Source: Saprospiraceae bacterium (GTDB lineage: Bacteria; Bacteroidota; Bacteroidia; Chitinophagales; Saprospiraceae). Taken from it: DNA of 63,716 bases. Every line of letters begins with the position of its first letter. Position 1 is the stretch's first letter. Both the position numbers and the translations under genes were made by a program. Positions 52,114 to 61,250 of this stretch are shown in pieces. Below the pieces are notes generated by a model, which saw only the letters and a program-made list of their open reading frames with translations, made no database searches and was not told where the DNA came from. The DNA is taken from positions 1 to 63,716 of the forward strand of contig JAJTER010000041.1 of NCBI GenBank assembly GCA_021299835.1, in the 5' to 3' direction.

Positions 52114-52713
52114 TTAAAACCAACCGTGTTTTTCCCAATCATCTGCTGTATCTATGTCGGGAAGTGTTTTGAGTAGGTGATAGGTCTCGCTATTCCTACT
52201 TATGCGTTGAATAGTCTCACTCAATACGGTATCTATACTCCAGGTCATATTTTGGAATAAATAATCATTGGGTTTTTTCATACCTATTAAATAGTAACCG
52301 CCGTCATCGGAAGGGCCCAAAATCACGTCAGTATTTTTCAAAAAGAGAATGGATTCCTCTAGTAAATCGGTGGATAAATGTGGAATATCGGTTCCAATTA
52401 ATCTGACGGAAGAGTGAACTGGTAAGAGCTCATTGAATGCAGCTTTCATTCTAAGGCCTAAATCGGTAACAGAATGTTGCTTTCTTTTTATAAAAAAATC
52501 ATCCTCCCATAGATCTGGTTCTGAGGGAATGTTTTCGCTGTAATAGACATAACATTTTCCAGAAAAGCCAAGACAAACATTTCGCACCCGTTCACACAAT
52601 GCCAAATAAATAGACAAAGCTTTGTCCTCCCCAAAAGAAGATGCCAGGCGGGTTTTTACATGACCACGCCTGGCATTTTTTACAAATATTACGAGAGCGT
52701 TTGACTTTATCAT
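52114..52713 (-). CDS. DUF2064/TIGR04282 glycosyltransferase (arsenosugar biosynthesis type)
   Basis: 199 residues from ATG 52713; a TTG lies three codons earlier. GT-A-like Rossmann fold: ALVIFVKNARRGHVKTRL (nucleotide-binding start), LIGTDIPHLSTDLL with the metal-binding DxP-type aspartate, and LGPSDDGGYYLIGM, the family hallmark. Members with an arsenite methyltransferase build arsenosugars; many others act in unknown glycan work. No arsenic genes occur nearby. It is 15 bases downstream of the HlyD gene, so probably last in that transcript. Confidence 0.9.
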   Translation of the reverse strand: MIKSNALVIFVKNARRGHVKTRLASSFGEDKALSIYLALCERVRNVCLGFSGKCYVYYSENIPSEPDLWEDDFFIKRKQHSVTDLGLRMKAAFNELLPVHSSVRLIGTDIPHLSTDLLEESILFLKNTDVILGPSDDGGYYLIGMKKPNDYLFQNMTWSIDTVLSETIQRISRNSETYHLLKTLPDIDTADDWEKHGWF

Positions 52714-52737
52714 AGGCGTCAAACTACATTAAGGGAG

Positions 52738-54138
52738 TTATTTTTCAACAGTAAAGAGCTCTTCTTCTTTTACAACAATAACTTTATCTCCTTGTTTTAA
52801 CTTCTTAAATATCAATGAATAAGGAGCTGATACCACTTTGGCACCCTTCTTTAGACCAGTGAGGATTTCTATGTAAGAGTCATCTTGAATGCCTGTTTTA
52901 ACCTCTATCATTTGAATGGTATCTCCTTTTTCATAGACAAATACCACTTCGCGTAATTCGTCTATTTTTTTGTTAGACGCCCCACCATCAGTCTCTGATT
53001 TTACTTCCTTTTTAGCCAGACCTTCTTTTTCGCGGGTAGTTACTGATTGAATAGGTACAGTAAGGATATTTTCTTTGATGGTAGTCTTAATTTCAACGGC
53101 CGCAGACATACCGGGACGGAAAGGATATTTGCGTTGAGCAGTGACTAAATCGGCATAAGACTGTGGATCAATTTTAATTCTCACTTCAAAATTTGTTACC
53201 TGATCAGTTGCCAATGCTGCACCTCCTAAGGAAGCTGAATTTTTAGATGAATTGGCAATTTGACTTACACGACCTACAAATTTTCTACCAAGATAGGCAT
53301 CGACTTCTACAGAAACTTCGTCGTTTAATTTTACTCTTGGTATATCGTTTTCACTTACATCGACCCTTACCTCCATGGCATTCAGGTTAGCAATGCGCAT
53401 AATTTCAGTACCTGTCATTTGAATAGTACCTACAACCCTTTCCCCCTTTTCAATATTCAATAAAGAAATAATGCCACTTTCCGGTGCAAGGATAGTCGTT
53501 CTGTTTAGACTGGTTCTTAATTCCTTTAAACTTGCTTCTGCACTGGCCACTGAATAGTCAGCACCTCTTGCAGCATCTTGGGAAGATCTGATCCCTGCAT
53601 CTGAGGCGCGCAGATTAGCTTCCAAAGATTTTAGATTAGATTGTGAAGCTTGAAAATCTGCATTGGAAATAACACCGTCTTTAAAGAGTTTTTCATTTCT
53701 TTTATGAATTTCACGGGCATTATCCAATTGTGCGATAATTTGCTCTTTCTGTGCTTTAATATTTTCAATTTGAGAACGACTATTGGCAGCCTGAGCTTTT
53801 GAACTATTAACAAAGGCAACACCACGTTCAACCTGAGACACATAAGCATCCGGATTGATTTTAGCGAGCACTTGTCCCTGAACAACGGAATCACCCTCTT
53901 GTACGTAAAGTTCAACGACTTCACCTGATACATCGGAACTTATTTTCACCTCAACAATAGGGAATATTCGACCACTCGCCGAAACTCTTTCCTCAATGGT
54001 TCTCATTTGAGCTTCTTCCAAAGCTACTTTATCACCTTCCTTTCTGTTTTTTCCTTTAAAATAGGCAACGGCAACCAAAGCAATAACCGCCACGCCAGCG
54101 ATGTAAATCCAAAGGTTTTTTCTTTTCTTATTAATCAT
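52738..54138 (-). CDS. HlyD/MacA-like periplasmic adaptor of an efflux system
   Basis: 466 residues. N-terminal membrane anchor (LWIYIAGVAVIALVAVAYF). The lipoyl half EVVELYVQEGDSVVQGQVLA and its return GIISLLNIEKGERVVGT flank a coiled-coil hairpin of about 110 residues (~95-210; AQAANSRSQIENIKAQKEQI). The beta-barrel and membrane-proximal domains follow. Adaptor proteins bridge an inner-membrane pump and TolC. The TolC-family gene is 28 bases upstream on the same strand, but no ABC or RND pump gene is found here. Confidence 0.93.
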   Translation of the reverse strand: MINKKRKNLWIYIAGVAVIALVAVAYFKGKNRKEGDKVALEEAQMRTIEERVSASGRIFPIVEVKISSDVSGEVVELYVQEGDSVVQGQVLAKINPDAYVSQVERGVAFVNSSKAQAANSRSQIENIKAQKEQIIAQLDNAREIHKRNEKLFKDGVISNADFQASQSNLKSLEANLRASDAGIRSSQDAARGADYSVASAEASLKELRTSLNRTTILAPESGIISLLNIEKGERVVGTIQMTGTEIMRIANLNAMEVRVDVSENDIPRVKLNDEVSVEVDAYLGRKFVGRVSQIANSSKNSASLGGAALATDQVTNFEVRIKIDPQSYADLVTAQRKYPFRPGMSAAVEIKTTIKENILTVPIQSVTTREKEGLAKKEVKSETDGGASNKKIDELREVVFVYEKGDTIQMIEVKTGIQDDSYIEILTGLKKGAKVVSAPYSLIFKKLKQGDKVIVVKEEELFTVEK

Positions 54139-54166
54139 GATGGGTAAGTTTTTCTTTAGTAGTTAA

Positions 54167-55594
54167 TTAGTCAAGGGTAATAGGTCTTCCCTGGTAAAAA
54201 TCTACTTGTTTTAAGTTAAATAAATGTTGAAATCTTGAACGGATTCTATCTGATTTGGCTCTTTCCATATTGGTTCTTGCCGTGTTTAATTCTAAAGAAT
54301 TGATGGCGCCAAGTTCATATCTTTTTTGTGCATTTTCAAAAGCAGCGGTAGCAGCCTTCAATGACAAATTAGCTGCTTCCAAGGTTCTTTGGGATGCTCT
54401 TACCGCGGTGAGGGTCTGCTCTATTTCAGTGCGTAACTGTTGGCGGGCCTGCTCTTTGGCAACTTCATTAGAAATAACCCCCAGTTTCGCCCGTTCAATA
54501 TTTATTTTGACCTGACGGTTGTTATAAATGGGAATATTAAGGTTTAATCCAAGACTTTGACCAAAATTTTCACTGACTTGATCGAAGTATTCTTTTTTGG
54601 CAAAAGTGGGCACATTTTGTTCTATTTCCAACGCGACGGGTATATTGTTAATAAATACATTTTGTTTAACTTTAGTTACATTAAATCCTGTAATGGTTCT
54701 TGCCTGGTTAGAAAAATTAGACCGAAGACTGGCAAAAAGGGATAGGGTAGGTAATAAATTAGCTTTCGCCTGTAAAATACCAATATTTGCAGCTTGTAAA
54801 CGTTTTTCTGCCGCTTTTACCTGGGGTAAAATATCTACAGCTCCAATAAATAATTCATTGGCTGAAATACCGTCAACATCAGCATCTTCTGGAATTTTGA
54901 TTTCAGGTTTTTCAATGTCAAATGGCGTTCCATCAGGAATAAGTAAAAACTGCCTCAATATTAAATTAGATCGGATAAGAAAATTTTCTGCTTCTATAAG
55001 CGCTTGCTGATCTAAGGCTAAAGCAGCTTCAAAATCATATCGCTCATTGATTGGCCTCGCACCCACCTCAATAAAGCGATTAATTTGATTAAGTTGATTT
55101 TGAGATTGCAATAATCTCGTTTTAGCAATGACTAATTGCTCATCTGCTAATAGCACATTCAGGTAAGCAGCGGCAACCTGTAAACCCAGGTTGTTTTCTG
55201 TGGCTTCAGCTTCTAATTTTCCTGCTTCCAGCTCATACTTGCTTCGCAGTATATTATGTTTGATAATACCACCACCAAACACCTGAATACCCGTATTTAA
55301 GGAGTAACTGTTAAAACCAATACCCTCCAAAGCAAAACTGTTCGTGGTAGGGTCAATGGTTCTACCAAATTGATAACCACCGCTCACTCCAGCATTTAAA
55401 TTGGGCAATCTTGATAATTGATTTTGTTTGAGCGTCAATTCGGCATTTCGAATCTGGGCTATGGACTGCTTAATGGCTAAACTATTTTCAGTAGCGTAGG
55501 TCACACATTTTTGTAAGGACCACCGATTTTGTGCCTTTACCATAGTAAGGCTGCCAAAAAGCAAAAGAATAAATGAAAAACGTAGAAACAACAT
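54167..55594 (-). CDS. TolC family outer-membrane efflux protein
   Basis: 475 residues. The signal peptide (FSFILLLFGSLTMVKAQ) is followed by two repeated OEP domains with long alpha-helices: WSLQKCVTYATENSLAIKQS and LSRLPNLNAGVSGGYQFG (first), then VKAAEKRLQAANIGILQAKA with LLPTLSLFASL (second), and a final FENAQKRYELGAINSLELN. Forms a trimeric channel through the outer membrane and periplasm. It is the first gene of the TolC-HlyD-DUF2064 unit, with a -7-like element 25 bases upstream. Confidence 0.95.
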   Translation of the reverse strand: MLFLRFSFILLLFGSLTMVKAQNRWSLQKCVTYATENSLAIKQSIAQIRNAELTLKQNQLSRLPNLNAGVSGGYQFGRTIDPTTNSFALEGIGFNSYSLNTGIQVFGGGIIKHNILRSKYELEAGKLEAEATENNLGLQVAAAYLNVLLADEQLVIAKTRLLQSQNQLNQINRFIEVGARPINERYDFEAALALDQQALIEAENFLIRSNLILRQFLLIPDGTPFDIEKPEIKIPEDADVDGISANELFIGAVDILPQVKAAEKRLQAANIGILQAKANLLPTLSLFASLRSNFSNQARTITGFNVTKVKQNVFINNIPVALEIEQNVPTFAKKEYFDQVSENFGQSLGLNLNIPIYNNRQVKINIERAKLGVISNEVAKEQARQQLRTEIEQTLTAVRASQRTLEAANLSLKAATAAFENAQKRYELGAINSLELNTARTNMERAKSDRIRSRFQHLFNLKQVDFYQGRPITLD

Positions 55595-55619
55595 TTCGTG
55601 TGTAATTTATATTTAGCTG

Positions 55620-55627
55620 CAAACTTA
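55620..55627 (-). promoter_or_regulatory. Candidate -7 element of the TolC-HlyD unit
   Basis: TAAGTTTG on the minus strand, an exact TAnnTTTG, 25 bases before the TolC ATG (55594). The -33 half is not evident. Confidence 0.4.
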
Positions 55628-55704
55628 GATAAACCATCGGTAGGTAGCTTTAAATATTATATGAAAAGGATTATTTTATGGATAAACAGAGAAAAACGGA
55701 TTGC

Positions 55705-56967
55705 CTATCGCCTTGAATTAAAGACCTGATAGCCGATAACTTCATCGTACCTTGCACCAAAGGGTCTGTAATAAATGAATATCTGATACTCATTTTCAGT
55801 TTCATACCAACTACCTTCTGTTTCCATAAAATCTAACTTTTCCTCCTTTTTAGCCCGGGTGACAAAAGCGTAATCATAAAAACCTTGTTTCATTGGTTTT
55901 TTTAGGATGTACCCTTTTTCCTCTGGGCTAAAAATCATTCTATATTCGGGTGAGGGAGACCAGTCATTGAAGGATCCTAATAAAAAAACATCTTTATCGT
56001 AGATTGGTTCAACAGTGTATAGATTGAAAATCACCTGTGCATAATCGGCAGCCAGTTGATTATTCTGATCCTGCGTTTCAATAAAAAAACGTCCATTAAT
56101 ATCCCTGTTTTGGAAATAGGGTTCTTCCCCCCTTAACTTATCTTTAAAAAGGATTACTTCAGTGGAAGTTCGGGTTCTTATTAAATCTGCCATTTGGCCA
56201 GTCCTTTGCCATAAAGTACGTAAATCGAGGGGTCTGAACTCTTTACCTCCTGGAAAAACAATTTTTCCCTGATAATCAAAAATGATTTGCTGATTTCTGA
56301 AACTGAAAGGCGAAATACCTGTCACGGCATTTTTCCATTGTCCGTTTTGTACAACAGACGCCTTTATCTCCTGGGCGGGTTGACGAATCAATAATTTAGG
56401 GTGATTTACCACAAAATCCAACTCCTGATGCGTTCTGTAAAGAGAGGCATTTGCAGGAATAACCAACCTGGGTTCTATTTGAACTAAATTATTTACTACA
56501 ACGAATCTTTTGGTGATGACAGGAAATTTTTCGGTTTCATCCTCGTAAACAATGAGTAAATAATTACCCGATTTTGTCCATCGTGTACCTCTGTTAGGCA
56601 GCGTTAATTCATAGTGAACGTAAGGTAAAGTAGTTTTTGAAGAAAAGGAGTATTGCTGAATATTGTCTTCCGGATAGCCATTAATATATTCCATTTCCAT
56701 CAACTCTGAAGGACGCCAATCAAAGTCACAGTGGATGAGTTTGTAAGAAAATCGCTTTACATCATTGGTGAGTTCGTCAAAGGTAAGTAAGAGAGGAATA
56801 TTACCTTCAATATCAGAAACGGGGGCTGCGATACCCATGCCCTGAGGATGGAAAGTCACTGATTTAATAGTAGGAACATATACCTTGTCAATATATTCAA
56901 AATCTACATTTTGGCCTTTTAATGAAAAAAAAGAGGCGAAAAGAAGAAAACCAATGATTCGAAGCAT
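55705..56967 (-). CDS. Type IX secretion system plug protein (DUF5103)
   Basis: 420 residues with a signal peptide (IIGFLLFASFFSLKGQ). The DUF5103 body begins VDFEYIDKVYVPTIKSVTFH, with SYKLIHCDFDWRPSELMEME YINGY-type core (CDFDW), LPNRGTRWTKSGNYLLIVYE, VVNHPKLLIRQPAQEI and IYDKDVFLLGSFNDW. In Flavobacterium the Plug protein seals the SprA translocon before secretion. It is a third T9SS component in this window, unlinked to the PorP/PorE pair. Apparently monocistronic and complete. Confidence 0.9.
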   Translation of the reverse strand: MLRIIGFLLFASFFSLKGQNVDFEYIDKVYVPTIKSVTFHPQGMGIAAPVSDIEGNIPLLLTFDELTNDVKRFSYKLIHCDFDWRPSELMEMEYINGYPEDNIQQYSFSSKTTLPYVHYELTLPNRGTRWTKSGNYLLIVYEDETEKFPVITKRFVVVNNLVQIEPRLVIPANASLYRTHQELDFVVNHPKLLIRQPAQEIKASVVQNGQWKNAVTGISPFSFRNQQIIFDYQGKIVFPGGKEFRPLDLRTLWQRTGQMADLIRTRTSTEVILFKDKLRGEEPYFQNRDINGRFFIETQDQNNQLAADYAQVIFNLYTVEPIYDKDVFLLGSFNDWSPSPEYRMIFSPEEKGYILKKPMKQGFYDYAFVTRAKKEEKLDFMETEGSWYETENEYQIFIYYRPFGARYDEVIGYQVFNSRR

Positions 56968-57003
56968 AGAAAAAATTAAGGTTATGGGTATAATACTTGT
57001 TAT

Positions 57004-58491
57004 TTATCTTCTGCTATAGTTGGGTGCTTCTCTGGTAATAACCACATTGTGGGGGTGGCTTTCCTGAATTCCAGCTGCGGTAATTTTCACAAACTGCGCT
57101 TTTTGTTGTAATGCAGGCACATTTTCAGCACCGCAGTAGCCCATACCTGCTCTCAGCCCACCAATATATTGAACCATAACCTCTGAAAGAAATCCTTTAT
57201 AGGGTACTTGTCCTTCAATGCCTTCTGGCACCAACTTTTTTATATCATCTTCCACGTCCTGAAAATAACGATCTTTTGAACCAATGGCCATAGCACCTAA
57301 AGAGCCCATACCCCGGTAAACCTTAAATTTTCTACCTTCCAAAATGATAGTTTCACCTGGTGATTCTTCCACTCCGGCAAATAATCCACCCGCCATAATA
57401 GTACTTGCACCGGCTGCCAGTGCCTTAACAATATCGCCGGTATATCGAATGCCTCCATCGCCAATAACGGGAACACCCGTATGTTTTATTGCCTGATAAG
57501 CATTAAAGATAGCTGATAACTGAGGAACACCAACACCAGCTACAATGCGCGTGGTACAAATACTTCCCGGCCCTACACCCACTTTGACCCCATCGGCGCC
57601 GGCTTCAACCAGAGCTAACGCACCAGCACCTGTTGCCACGTTTCCACCGATGACTTGTAAATCGGGGTATTTTTCTTTAACCAACTTTATGGCACGAAGG
57701 ACGCCCGCAGAATGGCCATGCGCAGTATCTATAGCAATGACATCGACACCCACGGCAACCAGCGCCTCAACTCTTTCCAACATATCATTCGTAACGCCAA
57801 TGGCACCACCAACAATCAATCGGCCCAAAGAATCTTTACAAGCTAAAGGATAGTTTTGTACCTGCATGATATCGCGAAAGGTAATCAATCCAATTAATAC
57901 CTTTTGATTATCAACGACAGGTAGTTTTTCAATTTTATTTTGTTGAAGAATAGTCCTGGCTTCTTCGAAAGTAGTACCGGCAGCGGCCGTGACCAGGTTT
58001 TTGCTGGTCATAATATCTTTTACGGGACGGTCTAACCTTTTTTCGAAACGTAAGTCTCTGTTAGTCAATATACCAACTAATCTTTTTTGATTATCAACCA
58101 CCGGAATACCACCGATTTTAAATTTATTCATTAAATCAAGGGCTTCTTTTAAGGTTGCCTCCGGGCTAATAGTCACAGGATCTATAATCATGCCACTTTC
58201 AGACCGTTTTACAATACGAACCTGCTCAGCCTGACCAGCAATGGAAAGATTCTTGTGTATAATTCCAATGCCACCTTGTCGGGCAATGGCTATGGCTAAT
58301 CGCGCATCAGTGACCGAATCCATCGCCGCAGATACTATAGGTACGTTTAATTTGAGTTCCCGGGTAAGGTAACTTGATATATCAACTTCGCGAGGTAAAA
58401 CTTCACTGTAATCGGGAACCAAAAGTACATCATCGAAGGTGAGTGCTTCGCCCAAAAATTTGCTGTCGGATAAAATTTTCTGTGTTTCCAT
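57004..58491 (-). CDS. guaB: Inosine-5'-monophosphate dehydrogenase
   Basis: 495 residues from ATG 58491 ([11 protein letters not shown]); the frame extends to 58557 but that stretch is not IMPDH-like. TIM barrel [19 protein letters not shown], two CBS domains (about 100-220), the catalytic loop [17 protein letters not shown] with the active-site Cys, and [20 protein letters not shown]. Converts IMP to XMP, the first step to GMP. TAATTTTG ends only 3 bases before the ATG, so a nearly leaderless transcript is possible. Divergent from tadA with a 70-base gap. Confidence 0.98.
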   Translation of the reverse strand: METQKILSDSKFLGEALTFDDVLLVPDYSEVLPREVDISSYLTRELKLNVPIVSAAMDSVTDARLAIAIARQGGIGIIHKNLSIAGQAEQVRIVKRSESGMIIDPVTISPEATLKEALDLMNKFKIGGIPVVDNQKRLVGILTNRDLRFEKRLDRPVKDIMTSKNLVTAAAGTTFEEARTILQQNKIEKLPVVDNQKVLIGLITFRDIMQVQNYPLACKDSLGRLIVGGAIGVTNDMLERVEALVAVGVDVIAIDTAHGHSAGVLRAIKLVKEKYPDLQVIGGNVATGAGALALVEAGADGVKVGVGPGSICTTRIVAGVGVPQLSAIFNAYQAIKHTGVPVIGDGGIRYTGDIVKALAAGASTIMAGGLFAGVEESPGETIILEGRKFKVYRGMGSLGAMAIGSKDRYFQDVEDDIKKLVPEGIEGQVPYKGFLSEVMVQYIGGLRAGMGYCGAENVPALQQKAQFVKITAAGIQESHPHNVVITREAPNYSRR

Positions 58492-58511
58492 GTGCAAAAT
58501 TAGGCAAATGA

Positions 58512-58541
58512 TTGCAAATGCGAAAGGAAATTGTATATTTT
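58512..58541 (+). promoter_or_regulatory. Candidate promoter of tadA
   Basis: TTG (58512-58514), 19 bases, then TATATTTT (58534-58541), a 7-of-8 match to TAnnTTTG with normal spacing, 20 bases before the tadA ATG. Confidence 0.4.
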
Positions 58542-58561
58542 CGTGGAATTTTATCAAAATA

Positions 58562-59011
58562 ATGATGTTAAGTATCCATAGTGATGATTATTTCATGAAG
58601 GAAGCTTTCAGAGAAGCTACCTTCGCCGCTGAAAACGGGGAGGTTCCCGTTGGCGCCGTAGTAGTATGTGATAACCGAATTATTGCCAGGGGTTCTAATC
58701 GAACAGAGCAATTAGGAGATATTACCGCCCATGCAGAGATTATTGCCATTACTGCCGCAGCAGATTTTTTGGGAAGTAAATATTTAACCGATTGTACTTT
58801 ATTTGTTACCCTGGAACCATGCTCTATGTGCGCAGGCGCCCTCTATTGGTCTCAAATTTCGCGGGTTGTTTACGGCGCATCCGATGAAAAAAGAGGATTT
58901 ATGAAGTTTGGAAAAGCGATGCTGCATCCACAAACAAAACTTTCGTATGGGGTAATGGAGGCTCAATGCCGTCAATTGTTACAAGATTTTTTTAGCCATA
59001 AAAGAAATTAA
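58562..59011 (+). CDS. tadA: tRNA-specific adenosine deaminase
   Basis: 149 residues from ATG 58562; the open frame runs back to 58439 inside guaB but is not family-like. Zinc-site motifs: HAEIIAI (His and catalytic Glu) and PCSMCAGAL (two Cys). YFMKEAFREATFAAENGEVP then VGAVVV is the typical N-terminus. It deaminates the wobble A34 of tRNA-Arg to inosine, which is essential. The C-terminus (LLQDFFSHKR) is complete, and the stop overlaps the convergent pcm gene by 4 bases. Confidence 0.95.
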   Translation: MMLSIHSDDYFMKEAFREATFAAENGEVPVGAVVVCDNRIIARGSNRTEQLGDITAHAEIIAITAAADFLGSKYLTDCTLFVTLEPCSMCAGALYWSQISRVVYGASDEKRGFMKFGKAMLHPQTKLSYGVMEAQCRQLLQDFFSHKRN

Positions 59012-59661
59012 CCTGGTCTCGTTCCTGCAAGGAATGGGACGAACTTAGCCTCTCCAAGATCCTCGGTTTCCCAACTATTTTCGCCCGTTCGCACTATTTT
59101 CAATAATCTTTGTGCTTCTACACCCGTAGGTACTATCATGATGCCGCCAATGCTTAATTGTTTTGGTAGTAAAGTTGGAACTTCCGGCGCACCAGCCGTT
59201 ACGATAATTTTATCGAAAGGGGCAAATTCTGGTAATCCCAAATAGCCATCCTTGTAAAAAGACTGGATATTGGAGAATTTCATTTCTTTTAATAATGCTT
59301 TAGAAGAAAGATATAATGCACGGACGCGCTCAATAGTATAAATTCTACCACCTAAAGAAGCCAATATGGCAGCCTGAAAACCAGAGCCTGTGCCAATTTC
59401 TAATACTTTTTCCCTTTTCTTAACAGCTAAATGTTGCGTCATTAAAGCAACCGTGTAAGGTTGCGAAATGGTTTGTTCATGACCAATCGGAAACGGTTTG
59501 TCTTGGTAAGCCCATTCTTCAAATGCCTTATCTAAAAAGAAATGCCTTGGAACTCGTTGAAATGTTTCTAAAACTTCCTCAGAAAATAAACCTCTGGATC
59601 GGAGTTCCTCCACTAACAGGCGGCGCATGCCTTTATGCCGATAGGTATCCGTCTGTAACAT
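59008..59661 (-). CDS. pcm: Protein-L-isoaspartate O-methyltransferase
   Basis: 217 residues, an AdoMet-dependent repair enzyme for isoaspartyl proteins. Motifs: VPRHFFLDKAFEEWAYQD, the substrate loop PIGHEQTISQPYTVALMT, AdoMet motif I VLEIGTGSGFQAAILA, IYTIERV (motif II region), and FDKIIVTAGAPEVP. The length is normal. It overlaps tadA at the 3' end. A 10-bp weak hairpin (59016-59040, two G-U pairs) lies over the C-terminal codons and could help terminate either transcript. Confidence 0.96.
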   Translation of the reverse strand: MLQTDTYRHKGMRRLLVEELRSRGLFSEEVLETFQRVPRHFFLDKAFEEWAYQDKPFPIGHEQTISQPYTVALMTQHLAVKKREKVLEIGTGSGFQAAILASLGGRIYTIERVRALYLSSKALLKEMKFSNIQSFYKDGYLGLPEFAPFDKIIVTAGAPEVPTLLPKQLSIGGIMIVPTGVEAQRLLKIVRTGENSWETEDLGEAKFVPFLAGTRPG

Positions 59662-59776
59662 CTTGATTTTTCTATTAATTTGTTAAGGTGAAATTTAGAA
59701 AACATTTGATTTCTTATTTCTTTTAAAATGGTAAAAGTATCCAATAATAGACTTATTTTTACTTAAAATTGTCAAT

Positions 59777-61174
59777 ATGAATTCAATTAAATTTGGTACC
59801 GATGGCTGGAGAGCAATTATTGCTTCTGATTACACGGTTGAAAATGTTCGCCGTGTCGCTGAAGCTACGGCTATTTGGTTGAAAAATACAGGTGGAAAAC
59901 AAGTTGTGATTGGATACGATTGTCGATTTGGAGGCGTACTTTTTGCAAATACAACAGCCTCCGTATTAGGTGCTTATGGTATAAAAGTACTCATGTCACC
60001 CGATTTTTCATCGACGCCAATGGTCTCCTTAGGTGTGGCTAAAACAAATTCACAGCTGGGCGTGGTTATTACCGCCAGCCATAACCCACCTGATTATAAT
60101 GGGTATAAATTGAAATCACACTTTGGTGGCCCTCTTTCTCCCGCTCAGGTAAGTGAGGTCGAAGCGCTCGTTCCCGAAAAATGTTCTTTATCCGTCTTTC
60201 CGTCTATCGAATCTTTGCAAGAGGCCGGATTGTTTGAATATCTTGATCTTGAGCAAATGTACCTAGATCATGTGGAAAAATCATTTGATTTGGAAGGGAT
60301 CAAAAAGGCAAAAGTTGGGGTAGCTTATGATGCTATGTACGGTGCCGGACAACGTGCTATGCCACGTATTCTCCCGGACGCTCATTGCCTCCATTGTGAT
60401 TTTAATCCGTCTTTTAAAGGTCAGGCGCCAGAACCAATTCATAAAAATTTACAAGAACTTTCAGCCCTGATTGCTAATAACCCTGATATTCAATTGGGTA
60501 TCGCAACAGACGGAGATGCAGATAGAATTGGTTTATATGACGAAACAGGTAAATTCGTTGATTCTCATCATATTTTACTCCTTTTGCTTCTTTATTTAGG
60601 CAAATATAAAGGTCAAAAGGGACATGTCATCATTACTTTCTCCGTGACTGATAAAATGAAAAAATTAGCGGCATTACTGAATTTACCTATCGAGGTTACG
60701 GCTATTGGATTTAAATATATTGCCGACATTATGACCCAAAAAGAGGTGTTGGTGGGTGGCGAAGAATCAGGCGGTTTAGCTGTTAAAGGACATATTCCCG
60801 AGAGAGATGGTATCTGGATCGGATTGATGATCCTGGAGTTTATGTCCACAACAGGCAAATCATTAAAGGAATTAATTCAGGAGGTATATGACTTAGTGGG
60901 TTCTTTTTGGTGCGATAGAGACGATTTGCATATCACAGAAAGTCAAAAGCAATCAGTTATAAAACATTGTGACAACCAAAGTTATACTCAATTTGGTTCA
61001 TTCAATATTCAGGAAACAGTGCAAATGGATGGTACTAAGTTTTTACTCGGCGATGATCGCTGGGTGATGATTAGACCTTCTGGCACTGAACCCGTTCTTC
61101 GTGTTTATGCCCAGGCAGAAAATGAGGAAATGGCAAGAACTATATTAGATGAAGTAAAAGCTGCTATTTTATAA
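59777..61174 (+). CDS. Phosphoglucomutase/phosphomannomutase family protein
   Basis: 465 residues, alpha-D-phosphohexomutase with four domains. Phosphoserine loop TASHNPPDYNGYK (active-site Ser), metal loop TDGDADRIG, sugar loop GGEESGGLAV and phosphate-binding RPSGTEPVLRVYAQ are all present. The enzyme moves phosphate between C1 and C6 of glucose or mannose. Because the family overlaps in specificity, I do not choose between pgm, manB and glmM; the start FGTDGWRAIIAS also fits Bacteroidota proteins annotated only as phosphoglucomutase/phosphomannomutase. It is followed by a terminator. Confidence 0.94.
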   Translation: MNSIKFGTDGWRAIIASDYTVENVRRVAEATAIWLKNTGGKQVVIGYDCRFGGVLFANTTASVLGAYGIKVLMSPDFSSTPMVSLGVAKTNSQLGVVITASHNPPDYNGYKLKSHFGGPLSPAQVSEVEALVPEKCSLSVFPSIESLQEAGLFEYLDLEQMYLDHVEKSFDLEGIKKAKVGVAYDAMYGAGQRAMPRILPDAHCLHCDFNPSFKGQAPEPIHKNLQELSALIANNPDIQLGIATDGDADRIGLYDETGKFVDSHHILLLLLLYLGKYKGQKGHVIITFSVTDKMKKLAALLNLPIEVTAIGFKYIADIMTQKEVLVGGEESGGLAVKGHIPERDGIWIGLMILEFMSTTGKSLKELIQEVYDLVGSFWCDRDDLHITESQKQSVIKHCDNQSYTQFGSFNIQETVQMDGTKFLLGDDRWVMIRPSGTEPVLRVYAQAENEEMARTILDEVKAAIL

Positions 61175-61178
61175 ACTT

Positions 61179-61219
61179 TTTACAAATGGGGTGGCTTTTC
61201 AGGCCATCCCATTTGTAAA
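61179..61219 (+). terminator. Hairpin terminator after the phosphohexomutase gene
   Basis: 17-bp stem TTTACAAATGGGGTGGC / GCCATCCCATTTGTAAA with one G-U pair, 4 bases past the stop. A weaker GCCCA...TGGGC hairpin with an internal T run (about 61219-61236) follows. Possibly bidirectional, also ending the esterase transcript from the right. Confidence 0.7.
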
Positions 61220-61250
61220 GCCCACTTTTTTTGGGCGCTCTCTTAAAGTT

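Noticed and set aside
58495-58502. TAATTTTG as the guaB promoter
   Set aside because: Matches the -7 consensus but lies only 3 bases before the chosen ATG and has no -33 partner; mentioned under guaB only.
59016-59040. Hairpin near the tadA/pcm overlap as a terminator
   Set aside because: Ten-base stem with two G-U pairs, no T tract and within pcm codons; too weak to list as a separate feature.
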